Positions 50,184 through 57,357 of a stretch of 64,000 bases of DNA are shown here, piece after piece. The notes beneath the pieces were generated by a model, which saw only the letters and a program-made list of their open reading frames with translations, had not been told where the DNA came from and ran no database searches. Position 1 is the first letter of the stretch; every line of letters begins with the position of its first letter. Origin of the DNA: an uncultured Eubacteriales bacterium (GTDB lineage: Bacteria; Bacillota; Clostridia; Oscillospirales; Acutalibacteraceae); the NCBI GenBank assembly GCA_934695425.1, contig CAKUVH010000002.1:1-64000 (forward strand), read 5' to 3'. The translations under genes and the position numbers were made by a program.

Positions 50184-50894
50184 ATGAAATTCAAAAGATT
50201 ATGTGCCTTTTTATTGTTGGTATTCATAACTTGCAGTTCTGTTTTTGCAGAAAATAAATTTGTAAAAGTAGCTTTTATCGGGAACTACCAAAGTGGAAAG
50301 ACATGTATTTGGAAACGATTGCTGGATGAAGGTTTTAGCGAATACGAAAGACGCTCCGACACACTAAGTTGCAGGACTATAGTTCGATCTACAGGAGATG
50401 ATGTACTGTGCATAGACCTGTGGGATACAGCGGGCTCAGATAAGTACTATTATGAGGTTATGGACTTTATAAGGGACGCTAATTTTGTGTTTATAGTCCA
50501 TGACTTGTACGAGAAGCTTAATGGGGAAGTTAAAGTTTATTTATCAAGGATATATAGAGATGTCCGCGAAAGAATGATACCTGACGGTAAAATTGTACTG
50601 GTTGGCAGTAAATATGATCTTAGGCATAGAGACATAGCGAATGTTGCGGAACAAGCGAAACTAGTGGAGGAAGTTGCAGGACATATTCCTTGTCCGTTTG
50701 TATTGACCTCAGCCAAAGAGGATGATGATCCGGGAATGGCAAAAATTTTGGAGTATATTGTGGAGCAATGTAAAGAAATGAAACTTCCGAATCATTCCTC
50801 GCCGCTCATAAATAAAAAATTCAACTCCGATATACCTGCTCCGGCTCCTAATCCCAAAAGTAGCGAAGGTTCTGGTTTTTGTGTTATTGCCTAA
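50184..50894 (+). CDS. Secreted Ras/Rab-type small GTPase with a C-terminal CaaX-like box
   Basis: 236 residues. A signal peptide (about 1-22, LCAFLLLVFITCSSVFA) precedes a full Ras-superfamily domain (about 26-195). G1 is GNYQSGKT (33-40), G3 DTAGS (81-85), G4 SKYD (142-145) and G5 SAK (176-178). The residue equivalent to Ras Gln61 is Ser85, so intrinsic hydrolysis may be slow. A hypervariable tail of about 35 residues rich in Pro/Ser/Asn ends in CVIA, a fit to the eukaryotic CaaX prenylation motif and identical to the yeast a-factor box. It lies 87 bp after a degenerate relative and 24 bp before the 774-residue secreted protein. Bacterial GTPases of this type are normally cytoplasmic; a signal peptide is very unusual. 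Confidence 0.85.
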   Translation: MKFKRLCAFLLLVFITCSSVFAENKFVKVAFIGNYQSGKTCIWKRLLDEGFSEYERRSDTLSCRTIVRSTGDDVLCIDLWDTAGSDKYYYEVMDFIRDANFVFIVHDLYEKLNGEVKVYLSRIYRDVRERMIPDGKIVLVGSKYDLRHRDIANVAEQAKLVEEVAGHIPCPFVLTSAKEDDDPGMAKILEYIVEQCKEMKLPNHSSPLINKKFNSDIPAPAPNPKSSEGSGFCVIA

Positions 50895-50918
50895 AATGAT
50901 TGAGGAGAATTTTAAATA

Positions 50919-53243
50919 ATGTTGATAAAAAAATGGATAAAAAAATCTGTTGGTATATTTTTTTCGTTTGCAATTTTATGTAATGTAGCGGCGCCTATAT
51001 TTGCCTATTCATCGAGTGACTGTCTGATGTTTTCAGATGATGTATTTAAGGTTCGTATTTCTGATGATCCTTCTTGCGATGATGTCATGGAAATAAATCT
51101 GGGAAATGACAAAATATCCTTAAGTTTAGGCGAAAAAACAGGTGACAAGACCAACAATTCTAAAGAATTAGCCAATGGAAAAGTCAAGCAGATCGAGGAC
51201 GTGCTCCCTGATGTATCTGTAAGGTATAAAGTTAAAAACAGAGGCCTGAAAGAAGATTTTATTCTTCATAGCAAAGCAGCACAAAATTCTTTTGATCTAA
51301 AGTACAATATAGGTTCGCTTGAAGCGAAGCAGTTGAATGAACAAAATATTTTGCTCTTGGACAAAAGCGGTTATATTAAGACGATTATTTCTGCTCCCTA
51401 TATGACTGATGCAAAAGGCGAGCGCTCGTTTAACGTGTGGTTTGAAATTTTAAACCAAAACGATAATATTTTATCTGTAAAATTAACGGCGGATTATTCA
51501 TGGTTGCAAGAAGATAAAAGACAGTACCCCGTAGAGGTTGATCCTACGTATGATACTTTACCGACAAACACTATGAAAAAGGGCGACAATAATGAGCAAG
51601 TGGCGCTTTTGAAAAATATGCTTTTTGAATCGGGTATAGGTGCGGGTGTGTCAATGCATGATGCTAAAAGAGATATGAAAAATAATATTTTTAGCAATAT
51701 AACGGAAAAATTTGTTACTGCATTTCAGATTGCAATGGATTTAAATCCCACCGGAATTGCGGATGCAAATACTTTAGCGGCTTTAAGAATGCATCTTGAG
51801 CGCAAGGGAGTGTTGGATACTCAAGATCACACCGAACAATTTTTAAGGCGTGCCGAATCACGGTCATCGAGTGAAACCAGTGGATTCTTTGCTAATATGG
51901 CTAATTTTTTCGGTAGAATAAATTTAGCTGATTTGTTGGTTACATCGGGCACTGTTGCTGTGGTGGCGGGAATTAGTGCATTTTGTACTCCGGTAACTGC
52001 TGCGGGTGTTGTGTATATGCTGGTTGGCGGTACTGCTATCGGAGCCGTAGCCGGTGGCGTTTCCGAGTATACTCAGCAAAAATTAGTAGGACGTGAAATT
52101 GATTTTGGTCGTGTTGCAATTAAAGCTACCGGTGGAGCTCTGAAAGGAACAATATGTTCAGTACCCGGTGCAGGAGTCGGCATGAGAGGAATGTGCTTAT
52201 TATCCGGTGGAATCGGTGCGGTTGGTACAAGTGAAAATCTTTTGTGTAGTGTTAAATCTAGAGGGCTTTCCGGCGAAACAGTAGGAGATGCCTTAATTAA
52301 TGGAGTTGCACAAGGTTTGGCTGCTATACCCTCGGCGTCGCTTGCCAGAGGTGTAGTTAACGGATTAAAACCTGAAACATTACATCCCCTAGAAGGGCCC
52401 GGTGACTCTTCATTGGCCTCGAATTCTGCATCTAAAATCGGTCAAGCCGCAGGAGTAGGAGCAGCCGGACTGGGGAAAAAGGTAAGTGACAAAGCAAAAG
52501 AGTCATCTAAAGTTAATGAAGATAAATCTGAATCAAATACGATGAATTTGTCGAAAGATTCTAAAGATGTAAAAGGAAATGGCACAAATAATTTGTTAGG
52601 CAAGCGCGAGTCTATGAACCTGGTTAATACTGTGAACAAGCCCAAAGAAAAGGCGGCAGAAACGCGTACTGAGCAGAAAAAGAATTCGGGTAAACGTATC
52701 TCAAAAGTTAAAACTGACAAATTTTTATCGGAGCATGCCTCGAATGCATCCGGACGACAAAGGCCGAAAAAATTTGGAGATTTCTTAAACGGCGGGATGT
52801 ATGATTTACAGAGATTTATGCATAATCAAGCTTTTGTTGATACATCGAAGCCAATAAATCAGATGATCGACGAAAAATGGAAGAATACGGTTATAGGTTC
52901 GCAAATGATGTTTAGCGATTGTCAGATATCGAAGAGTATCGAAATGCAAAAAGAACTGTATAGAAAAGACTTGGAATTCGTCGCCGGCGTGCGCGAATGT
53001 GCTAAAAAGAATATAATTTATCTCGACTCTGAAACAAGACAGAAACTCGACATATTCGAGTGTATGGCCCATGGAGAAATACGCACTCGAGAGGCGGCAC
53101 AAAACGGTGACTTTGGTTCACAGATTAGATTAAATGCCGAATTAACAAAAGACCCTCAACAGGTTATGAATGAACAAATAAAGAGATATAAAGAAGAATT
53201 TTGCAGACAATTTTGTAACGCATTAGCCAGGATATATGGTTAA
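50919..53243 (+). CDS. Secreted multi-domain polymorphic-toxin-like protein (774 aa)
   Basis: A signal peptide covers about 1-29. Residues about 88-210 form a beta module as in the N-terminal part of clostridial RHS/DNRLRE-type exported proteins, ending in SWLQEDKRQYPVEVDPT. Residues about 213-292 are a peptidoglycan-binding (PGBD-1) domain with KKGDNNEQVALLKNML and FQIAMDLNPTGIADANTLAA. Residues about 332-480 are Gly/Ala-rich hydrophobic stretches of a pre-toxin/pore-forming look. A Lys/Ser-rich linker and a helical, charged C-terminal domain (about 590-774) follow with no recognised toxin fold. It sits in the operon of the secreted GTPase. No immunity gene is obvious; the next gene is the only candidate. 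Confidence 0.7.
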   Translation: MLIKKWIKKSVGIFFSFAILCNVAAPIFAYSSSDCLMFSDDVFKVRISDDPSCDDVMEINLGNDKISLSLGEKTGDKTNNSKELANGKVKQIEDVLPDVSVRYKVKNRGLKEDFILHSKAAQNSFDLKYNIGSLEAKQLNEQNILLLDKSGYIKTIISAPYMTDAKGERSFNVWFEILNQNDNILSVKLTADYSWLQEDKRQYPVEVDPTYDTLPTNTMKKGDNNEQVALLKNMLFESGIGAGVSMHDAKRDMKNNIFSNITEKFVTAFQIAMDLNPTGIADANTLAALRMHLERKGVLDTQDHTEQFLRRAESRSSSETSGFFANMANFFGRINLADLLVTSGTVAVVAGISAFCTPVTAAGVVYMLVGGTAIGAVAGGVSEYTQQKLVGREIDFGRVAIKATGGALKGTICSVPGAGVGMRGMCLLSGGIGAVGTSENLLCSVKSRGLSGETVGDALINGVAQGLAAIPSASLARGVVNGLKPETLHPLEGPGDSSLASNSASKIGQAAGVGAAGLGKKVSDKAKESSKVNEDKSESNTMNLSKDSKDVKGNGTNNLLGKRESMNLVNTVNKPKEKAAETRTEQKKNSGKRISKVKTDKFLSEHASNASGRQRPKKFGDFLNGGMYDLQRFMHNQAFVDTSKPINQMIDEKWKNTVIGSQMMFSDCQISKSIEMQKELYRKDLEFVAGVRECAKKNIIYLDSETRQKLDIFECMAHGEIRTREAAQNGDFGSQIRLNAELTKDPQQVMNEQIKRYKEEFCRQFCNALARIYG

Positions 53244-53288
53244 TTTGCATGCGATAATTGATTTTTATAAAAAAGAGGAGAATGTATT

Positions 53289-53666
53289 TTGAAAAACAAA
53301 AAATTTTATCGTAGATTATTTTGCATTGCAATGTGTGCTATGATGTTCGTAGCAGAATGTTCCGCTGTGACTGTGAAAAAGTTTTCGTGGGGCAGTACGT
53401 ATTATGTGGGGGCTTCTGAGATTGCTGAATTTAGAGCAAATATCCAGCATATCGCCGATGAAATATATACATCTAATCGTGTTTTGGCGGCTGCGACTGA
53501 TTTTGGTAATATAGACTACAAAATAATGTCGGGAGAATCTAAGTTAATTGAGACCACTTCGCTAGATAAATTGATCGAAGCTCTAGAAAATTGGGAACGC
53601 AAATCTAAGCCGATAGTTGTGTCTATACCGGACGTTATAGAAGGCTGGATTATCGAGGAACAATAA
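53289..53666 (+). CDS. Small secreted protein, last gene of the GTPase operon
   Basis: 125 residues from TTG 53289 (GAGGAG 8 nt upstream supports the TTG). A signal peptide covers about 1-27 (LFCIAMCAMMFVAECSA). The mature part is mostly alpha/beta with no cysteine, and ends VSIPDVIEGWIIEEQ. It follows the 774-residue protein after 45 bp. It could be a partner or an inhibitor of the upstream exported proteins; nothing in the sequence decides. A terminator follows at 53684. Confidence 0.66.
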   Translation: MKNKKFYRRLFCIAMCAMMFVAECSAVTVKKFSWGSTYYVGASEIAEFRANIQHIADEIYTSNRVLAAATDFGNIDYKIMSGESKLIETTSLDKLIEALENWERKSKPIVVSIPDVIEGWIIEEQ

Positions 53667-53683
53667 TTAACTTTTTATATAAC

Positions 53684-53713
53684 AAGAAAGCTCAGTGTCG
53701 CTGGGCTTTCTTT
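53684..53713 (+). terminator. Terminator of the secreted GTPase operon
   Basis: 10-bp stem GAAAGCTCAG / CTGGGCTTTC with one G-T pair, T-rich tail. Confidence 0.8.
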
Positions 53714-53770
53714 GCATTCTGGAGAAAATTTTTATACTATTTGGCTTGTTTATAGAATAAATTCGAAAAA

Positions 53771-53803
53771 AATGAAACCCTATTGTTTAAGGTTTCATTT
53801 TTA
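53771..53803 (-). terminator. Terminator of the DUF4097 gene
   Basis: Perfect 9-bp stem AATGAAACC / GGTTTCATT with an 11-nt loop. On the minus strand it is followed by TTTTTTTCGAA. Confidence 0.75.
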
Positions 53804-53826
53804 TGTAAATTTCCTTGGGTTTATCC

Positions 53827-54678
53827 TTATTTTTTAAAATCAATCCTAATGTTTCCGCATACCGCCTTAGCAACAATTGAATTAGTAATATTTGGATTAA
53901 ATGACTCAGCTCGTTTATCAAATTGCTTATCGTTAACTATAATTGATCCGGATATAGCGGATGCATTATATGAGTAATCAGAAATGTTTCCATCGCAATA
54001 TATCTCAATATTACCGGATGTTGTTTCTGCGGTTACCATTGAGAGGGTTTTGCTATCAGTTTTAATTTTAATATTACCGGATGTTGTTTTTGTGTCTACT
54101 ATTATGGGTATTTCGCTATTATTTTTAATATTAATATCTCCTGATTTGTTATAGACTGATATATCGTTACAATTGCTTACTGTAGCGTTTATATCACCGG
54201 AAATAACATTTATTTTAAGCTTTTTTATTTTAGTGCCGGGAATGTTAATATCGCCATTAGATATATCAACTAAAATATTTTCAAATGAACTGTTTTTGGG
54301 GTAGTAAATGTTTATGTATTTTTTTTCAGAATCTGACGATCTAAAACTTGAATTATTTTCATGAATTTGTATTTCTAATTGCTCATTTTCAATCGACCAT
54401 TTAGGCTCTTCAACACAATTCGGTTCGCAAATTTCCAATCCGTAACAGTCAGAGGGGACAAAATTAATATCATTACTTGGAGCCGCTATTTTTATAGATT
54501 TGAATTCTTTTAAATTTTTTTCATTAACAAATACTTTCGAATTACTTCCTTTAATAGGTGAGCTAATATTAGGAGTAGAATTATTAATACCAAGTACACC
54601 TATTATTCCAAGCGTAACTAGACATCCTGCCACGAATGTAATGGCAAATTCCCACCAATTTTTTCTTGTAAGTATCAT
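53827..54678 (-). CDS. Membrane-anchored DUF4097 (LiaG-like) beta-helix protein
   Basis: 283 residues from ATG 54678 (AGGAG 9 nt upstream). One transmembrane helix (about 10-32) anchors a right-handed beta-helix-like domain. The repeats SNGDINIPG, SGDINATV, SGDINIKN, TSGNIKIKT, TSGNIEIYC and CGNIRIDF are the DUF4097 signature. Such proteins occur with PspC and LiaFSR envelope-stress systems, but no such genes are visible here. The GNAT gene lies 44 bp upstream. Confidence 0.87.
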   Translation of the reverse strand: MILTRKNWWEFAITFVAGCLVTLGIIGVLGINNSTPNISSPIKGSNSKVFVNEKNLKEFKSIKIAAPSNDINFVPSDCYGLEICEPNCVEEPKWSIENEQLEIQIHENNSSFRSSDSEKKYINIYYPKNSSFENILVDISNGDINIPGTKIKKLKINVISGDINATVSNCNDISVYNKSGDINIKNNSEIPIIVDTKTTSGNIKIKTDSKTLSMVTAETTSGNIEIYCDGNISDYSYNASAISGSIIVNDKQFDKRAESFNPNITNSIVAKAVCGNIRIDFKK

Positions 54679-54722
54679 TTCATTTATCTCCTGTCTTATA
54701 ATCAAATTTCTTGGGTTTATCA

Positions 54723-55277
54723 TTATTGTGTTACATCATCTTTTAAAATACTGTATATACACTCGTCCGATATGCCATCTTTATATTTATAAGCCTGTCT
54801 TAAAACGCCTTCGAGTTTCATGCCACATTTTTGCATAACCTTCCCTGAAGCAAGATTTTTTACATTGTAATAAGCTTCAATTCTGTTAATACCCACTTCT
54901 TCGAAAAGGAATCTGATAATCTCTTTAAGTGCTTCTGTAGCAATTCCCTGATTCCACCATTTTTTCCCAATACAATATCCGACTTCAATTTTAGCCACAT
55001 TTTCATCGAGATTTGTAGCCCCGATTGAACCTATAACTTTATTTTCATTTTTAAGTTCTATCGCCCAATTAAAAGTTTTTCCATCTTTATAGCTCTCGAT
55101 TAAACTGCTCAAATAATTTCTGACAGCGTCAATATCGCGGTAAGTGTCCCACGTTGTGTATTTCGTTACATCGTCGCTTGATGCGTAGTTTTCAAATACT
55201 GCTTGGGCATCGGTAATTTTAAATTGCCTTAAAATTAAACGGTTTGTTTCTAGTCTTGTTGTGCCTTTATAGTTCAT
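54723..55277 (-). CDS. GNAT acetyltransferase (RimJ/RimL type)
   Basis: 184 residues, an acetyl-CoA-dependent N-acetyltransferase. N-terminal TRLETNRLILRQFKITDAQA, central IGSIGATNLDENVAKIEVGYCIGKKWWNQGIATEALKEI (acetyl-CoA-binding loop QGIATEA) and VMQKCGMKLEGVLRQAYKYK are typical of the RimJ/L group. The substrate may be a ribosomal protein N-terminus or a small molecule. It has its own promoter at 55336-55364 and GGAGG before ATG 55277. Confidence 0.9.
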   Translation of the reverse strand: MNYKGTTRLETNRLILRQFKITDAQAVFENYASSDDVTKYTTWDTYRDIDAVRNYLSSLIESYKDGKTFNWAIELKNENKVIGSIGATNLDENVAKIEVGYCIGKKWWNQGIATEALKEIIRFLFEEVGINRIEAYYNVKNLASGKVMQKCGMKLEGVLRQAYKYKDGISDECIYSILKDDVTQ

Positions 55278-55335
55278 ATTATCAAACCTCCAAAATTAAA
55301 TTAGAAGATTTATCTAATTTATCAAACTGCTCTAA

Positions 55336-55364
55336 ATTATATGTTATAACAAAACAGATTGCAA
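55336..55364 (-). promoter_or_regulatory. Promoter of the GNAT gene
   Basis: On the minus strand, TTGCAA, 17-bp spacer, TATAAT. Confidence 0.68.
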
Positions 55365-55407
55365 ACAAATAATAATCAAGCATGTTCTTACAAATTTACG
55401 GGTTTGG

Positions 55408-56376
55408 TCATTGCTTTTGAGCTAGCATTTGTTCTTGTTTTTGCCTTTCTCTACGTCTTTGCGATGGCCTTGACCCTGAACAATGCTGTTGCCTTTGACT
55501 TGTTTTTTCATCTTCATCATCGGAATAGTATTCACTTTCTAATATTTCGTTTGTCCCGGTTTCATCTGTAGAATAGTTATATGCCAGTTGCCCGCCTCCT
55601 TCTTTACTTGGTATGAATTTTTCAAATGCTTCAGTAAAGGTCATTCCGGTGTGCGCTATATCGCGGATTAATGCTCTTTCATGTTTTCCTCCATCAAAAG
55701 AGCGCGGGCGACATGGTTCAGCTAACATTAGTATTGCACACAAAACTTTAGCGGCATGTCTTGCTTTTTTTAATTTTTTCTCATTGATTTTATTTTGTGT
55801 ATCCGGCTTGTCACCGATTGTTAAATTTTCCATTTTTTGGCTTAATTTTTCTATATCGTTTGAGTCAGATCCACTACTAGACTCTATTTTAAAATAAGAT
55901 CTATTTTCTATGCTAAAAAAGTTTTCGTGTTTATTGAACTTGTATTCATTAAATGTTTTTTTCAGGTAATTAGCATCTGCACGTGTTTCAAGATATTCGA
56001 GAATTATTTCAGCAAGTTTTTTTCTACCATCAGGGGTCAAAATTTCGTCAAGTATTTTCTTTATCTTATCGTAGCTACCAGGGCGATTCGTTATGAATAT
56101 ACTTTTTGTCGAGTTAATTTTGATCTTTGTTTTCCCAAAAGGAGTACGAAATGTAAGCTCTTCATCTGCAAATTCAGGTATTCTAAGACGGATACAAAGT
56201 TGTTCGGCTAGGTATTTGTAACTAACTTTTTCATTCTTCTTTTCTTTTTGAAGAAATGACTCCATTTTTTGCCTGATCTGGTAAGCCTTGGTAGGGTTAG
56301 CGTTTATTTTAACATTTAATAGAATTATACTTGCACCGATAAAAATGTTCATTATTTTTAATAATCGTTTTTTCAT
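55408..56376 (-). CDS. Secreted protein with basic Gln/Arg-rich tail, function unknown
   Basis: 322 residues from ATG 56376 behind CGGAGGAAAAAAC. A signal peptide covers about 1-27. A helical N-terminal half (about 30-150) is followed by a charged Ser/Asp linker. A conserved-looking helical segment (KARHAAKVLCAILMLAEPCR, then SFDGGKHERALIRDIAHTG) comes next. The tail is rich in Gln/Arg (RRRERQKQEQ). No known enzyme motif. It could be a secreted effector; the hydrophilic tail is unusual for a wall protein. Function unknown. Confidence 0.7.
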   Translation of the reverse strand: MKKRLLKIMNIFIGASIILLNVKINANPTKAYQIRQKMESFLQKEKKNEKVSYKYLAEQLCIRLRIPEFADEELTFRTPFGKTKIKINSTKSIFITNRPGSYDKIKKILDEILTPDGRKKLAEIILEYLETRADANYLKKTFNEYKFNKHENFFSIENRSYFKIESSSGSDSNDIEKLSQKMENLTIGDKPDTQNKINEKKLKKARHAAKVLCAILMLAEPCRPRSFDGGKHERALIRDIAHTGMTFTEAFEKFIPSKEGGGQLAYNYSTDETGTNEILESEYYSDDEDEKTSQRQQHCSGSRPSQRRRERQKQEQMLAQKQ

Positions 56377-56412
56377 GTTTTTTCCTCCGTAATTAATATA
56401 AACTTATTATAA

Positions 56413-56442
56413 CATAAAAAACTCTCTTTTGAAAGAGAGTTT
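56413..56442 (-). terminator. Terminator of the NUDIX gene
   Basis: 10-bp stem AAACTCTCTT / AAGAGAGTTT with TTGA loop; on the minus strand it is followed by a T run. Confidence 0.85.
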
Positions 56443-56526
56443 AATACATTTTAAGATAATATTTATTTATGTTAACATCGGAGTCGTCGGACAGCTAAAA
56501 ACAAATCTAAATTTTTTCATATCAAT

Positions 56527-57246
56527 TTATCTTGTAAAAAATTTTTCTTCTATAAAATTTGTGAATTTAGAGAATATGGCTCTATCGCAGTCAAAACTCA
56601 GGTACTTAAAAGCTTCTTCAAAACTCACCCACATAGTTTTTTCTACTTCGCCTTCTTGAGAAATTGTTTCTGTAGATTCGGTCAATGCTCCATAGTATAC
56701 AGCCTCAAGAGTGGAACCGGGTTTCATTGAAAAATATGTAAATTCTCTGAATTCCTTAATTAAATCTACCTCCAGGCCAACTTCTTCTTTTATTTCTCGA
56801 TGTACAGTTTCGAATTCTGTTTCGCCGTTTTCCATGTGACCTTTCGGAAATCCCCAAAAGCTGTTTTTTCCACTAATGAAGTTAATAAGCAACACTTTAT
56901 ACCTATCTTGAAATTTATGAATAATTATAGCTCCACATGATTTTTCAAAATGTTCAAAATTTGCTAGATCATTCGAAATAAAAAAATCACCGTTTAAATC
57001 TTTTGGAAAGTCAATAATATCAACAATGCTATCCGAAGGAATAAAATCGTATGTATCCGCGGATGGCTGATTGTAAGTGTAGGGAGGAGCTAATTTACTT
57101 GAGTCCAAACAAACCACGACTATATCTTCGTTATCATTTTTAAACTTTTTATTCGCGACAGAGAGCAATTGATTAAATTTGCAGCAGCGTACTGAATTTA
57201 TTTTCTCGGATTTTACACAAGATTTTTTTGTTACATAAAAAAGCAT
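56527..57246 (-). CDS. NUDIX hydrolase with N-terminal DUF952-like domain
   Basis: 239 residues from ATG 57246 (CCAGGAGG about 8 nt upstream). The first ~95 residues (LFYVTKKSCVKSEKIN, then VVVCLDSSKLAPPYTY and DFIPSDSIVDIIDFPKDLNG) resemble the DUF952 domain in strand order and spacing (moderate confidence). The second part is a NUDIX hydrolase with box GHMENGETEFETVHREIKEE (G-x5-E-x7-RE-x2-EE) and NSFWGFPKGH ahead of it, as in Ap4A-hydrolase-like enzymes. It would hydrolyse a nucleoside diphosphate derivative. The fusion is the odd point. Confidence 0.8.
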   Translation of the reverse strand: MLFYVTKKSCVKSEKINSVRCCKFNQLLSVANKKFKNDNEDIVVVCLDSSKLAPPYTYNQPSADTYDFIPSDSIVDIIDFPKDLNGDFFISNDLANFEHFEKSCGAIIIHKFQDRYKVLLINFISGKNSFWGFPKGHMENGETEFETVHREIKEEVGLEVDLIKEFREFTYFSMKPGSTLEAVYYGALTESTETISQEGEVEKTMWVSFEEAFKYLSFDCDRAIFSKFTNFIEEKFFTR

Positions 57247-57289
57247 TATATATCCTCCTGGTTTTATATTATTCTGCAAATTGTAACAT

Positions 57290-57332
57290 ATAAAAAAACA
57301 AAAATCAACCATCGCTTAACAATGATGGTTGA
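57290..57332 (-). terminator. Terminator of the secreted AAA+ gene
   Basis: 9-bp stem TCAACCATC / GATGGTTGA; on the minus strand it is followed by TTTTTGTTTTTTT. Confidence 0.8.
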
Positions 57333-57357
57333 CTTGAATTATTTTTTCTGCGATTTA

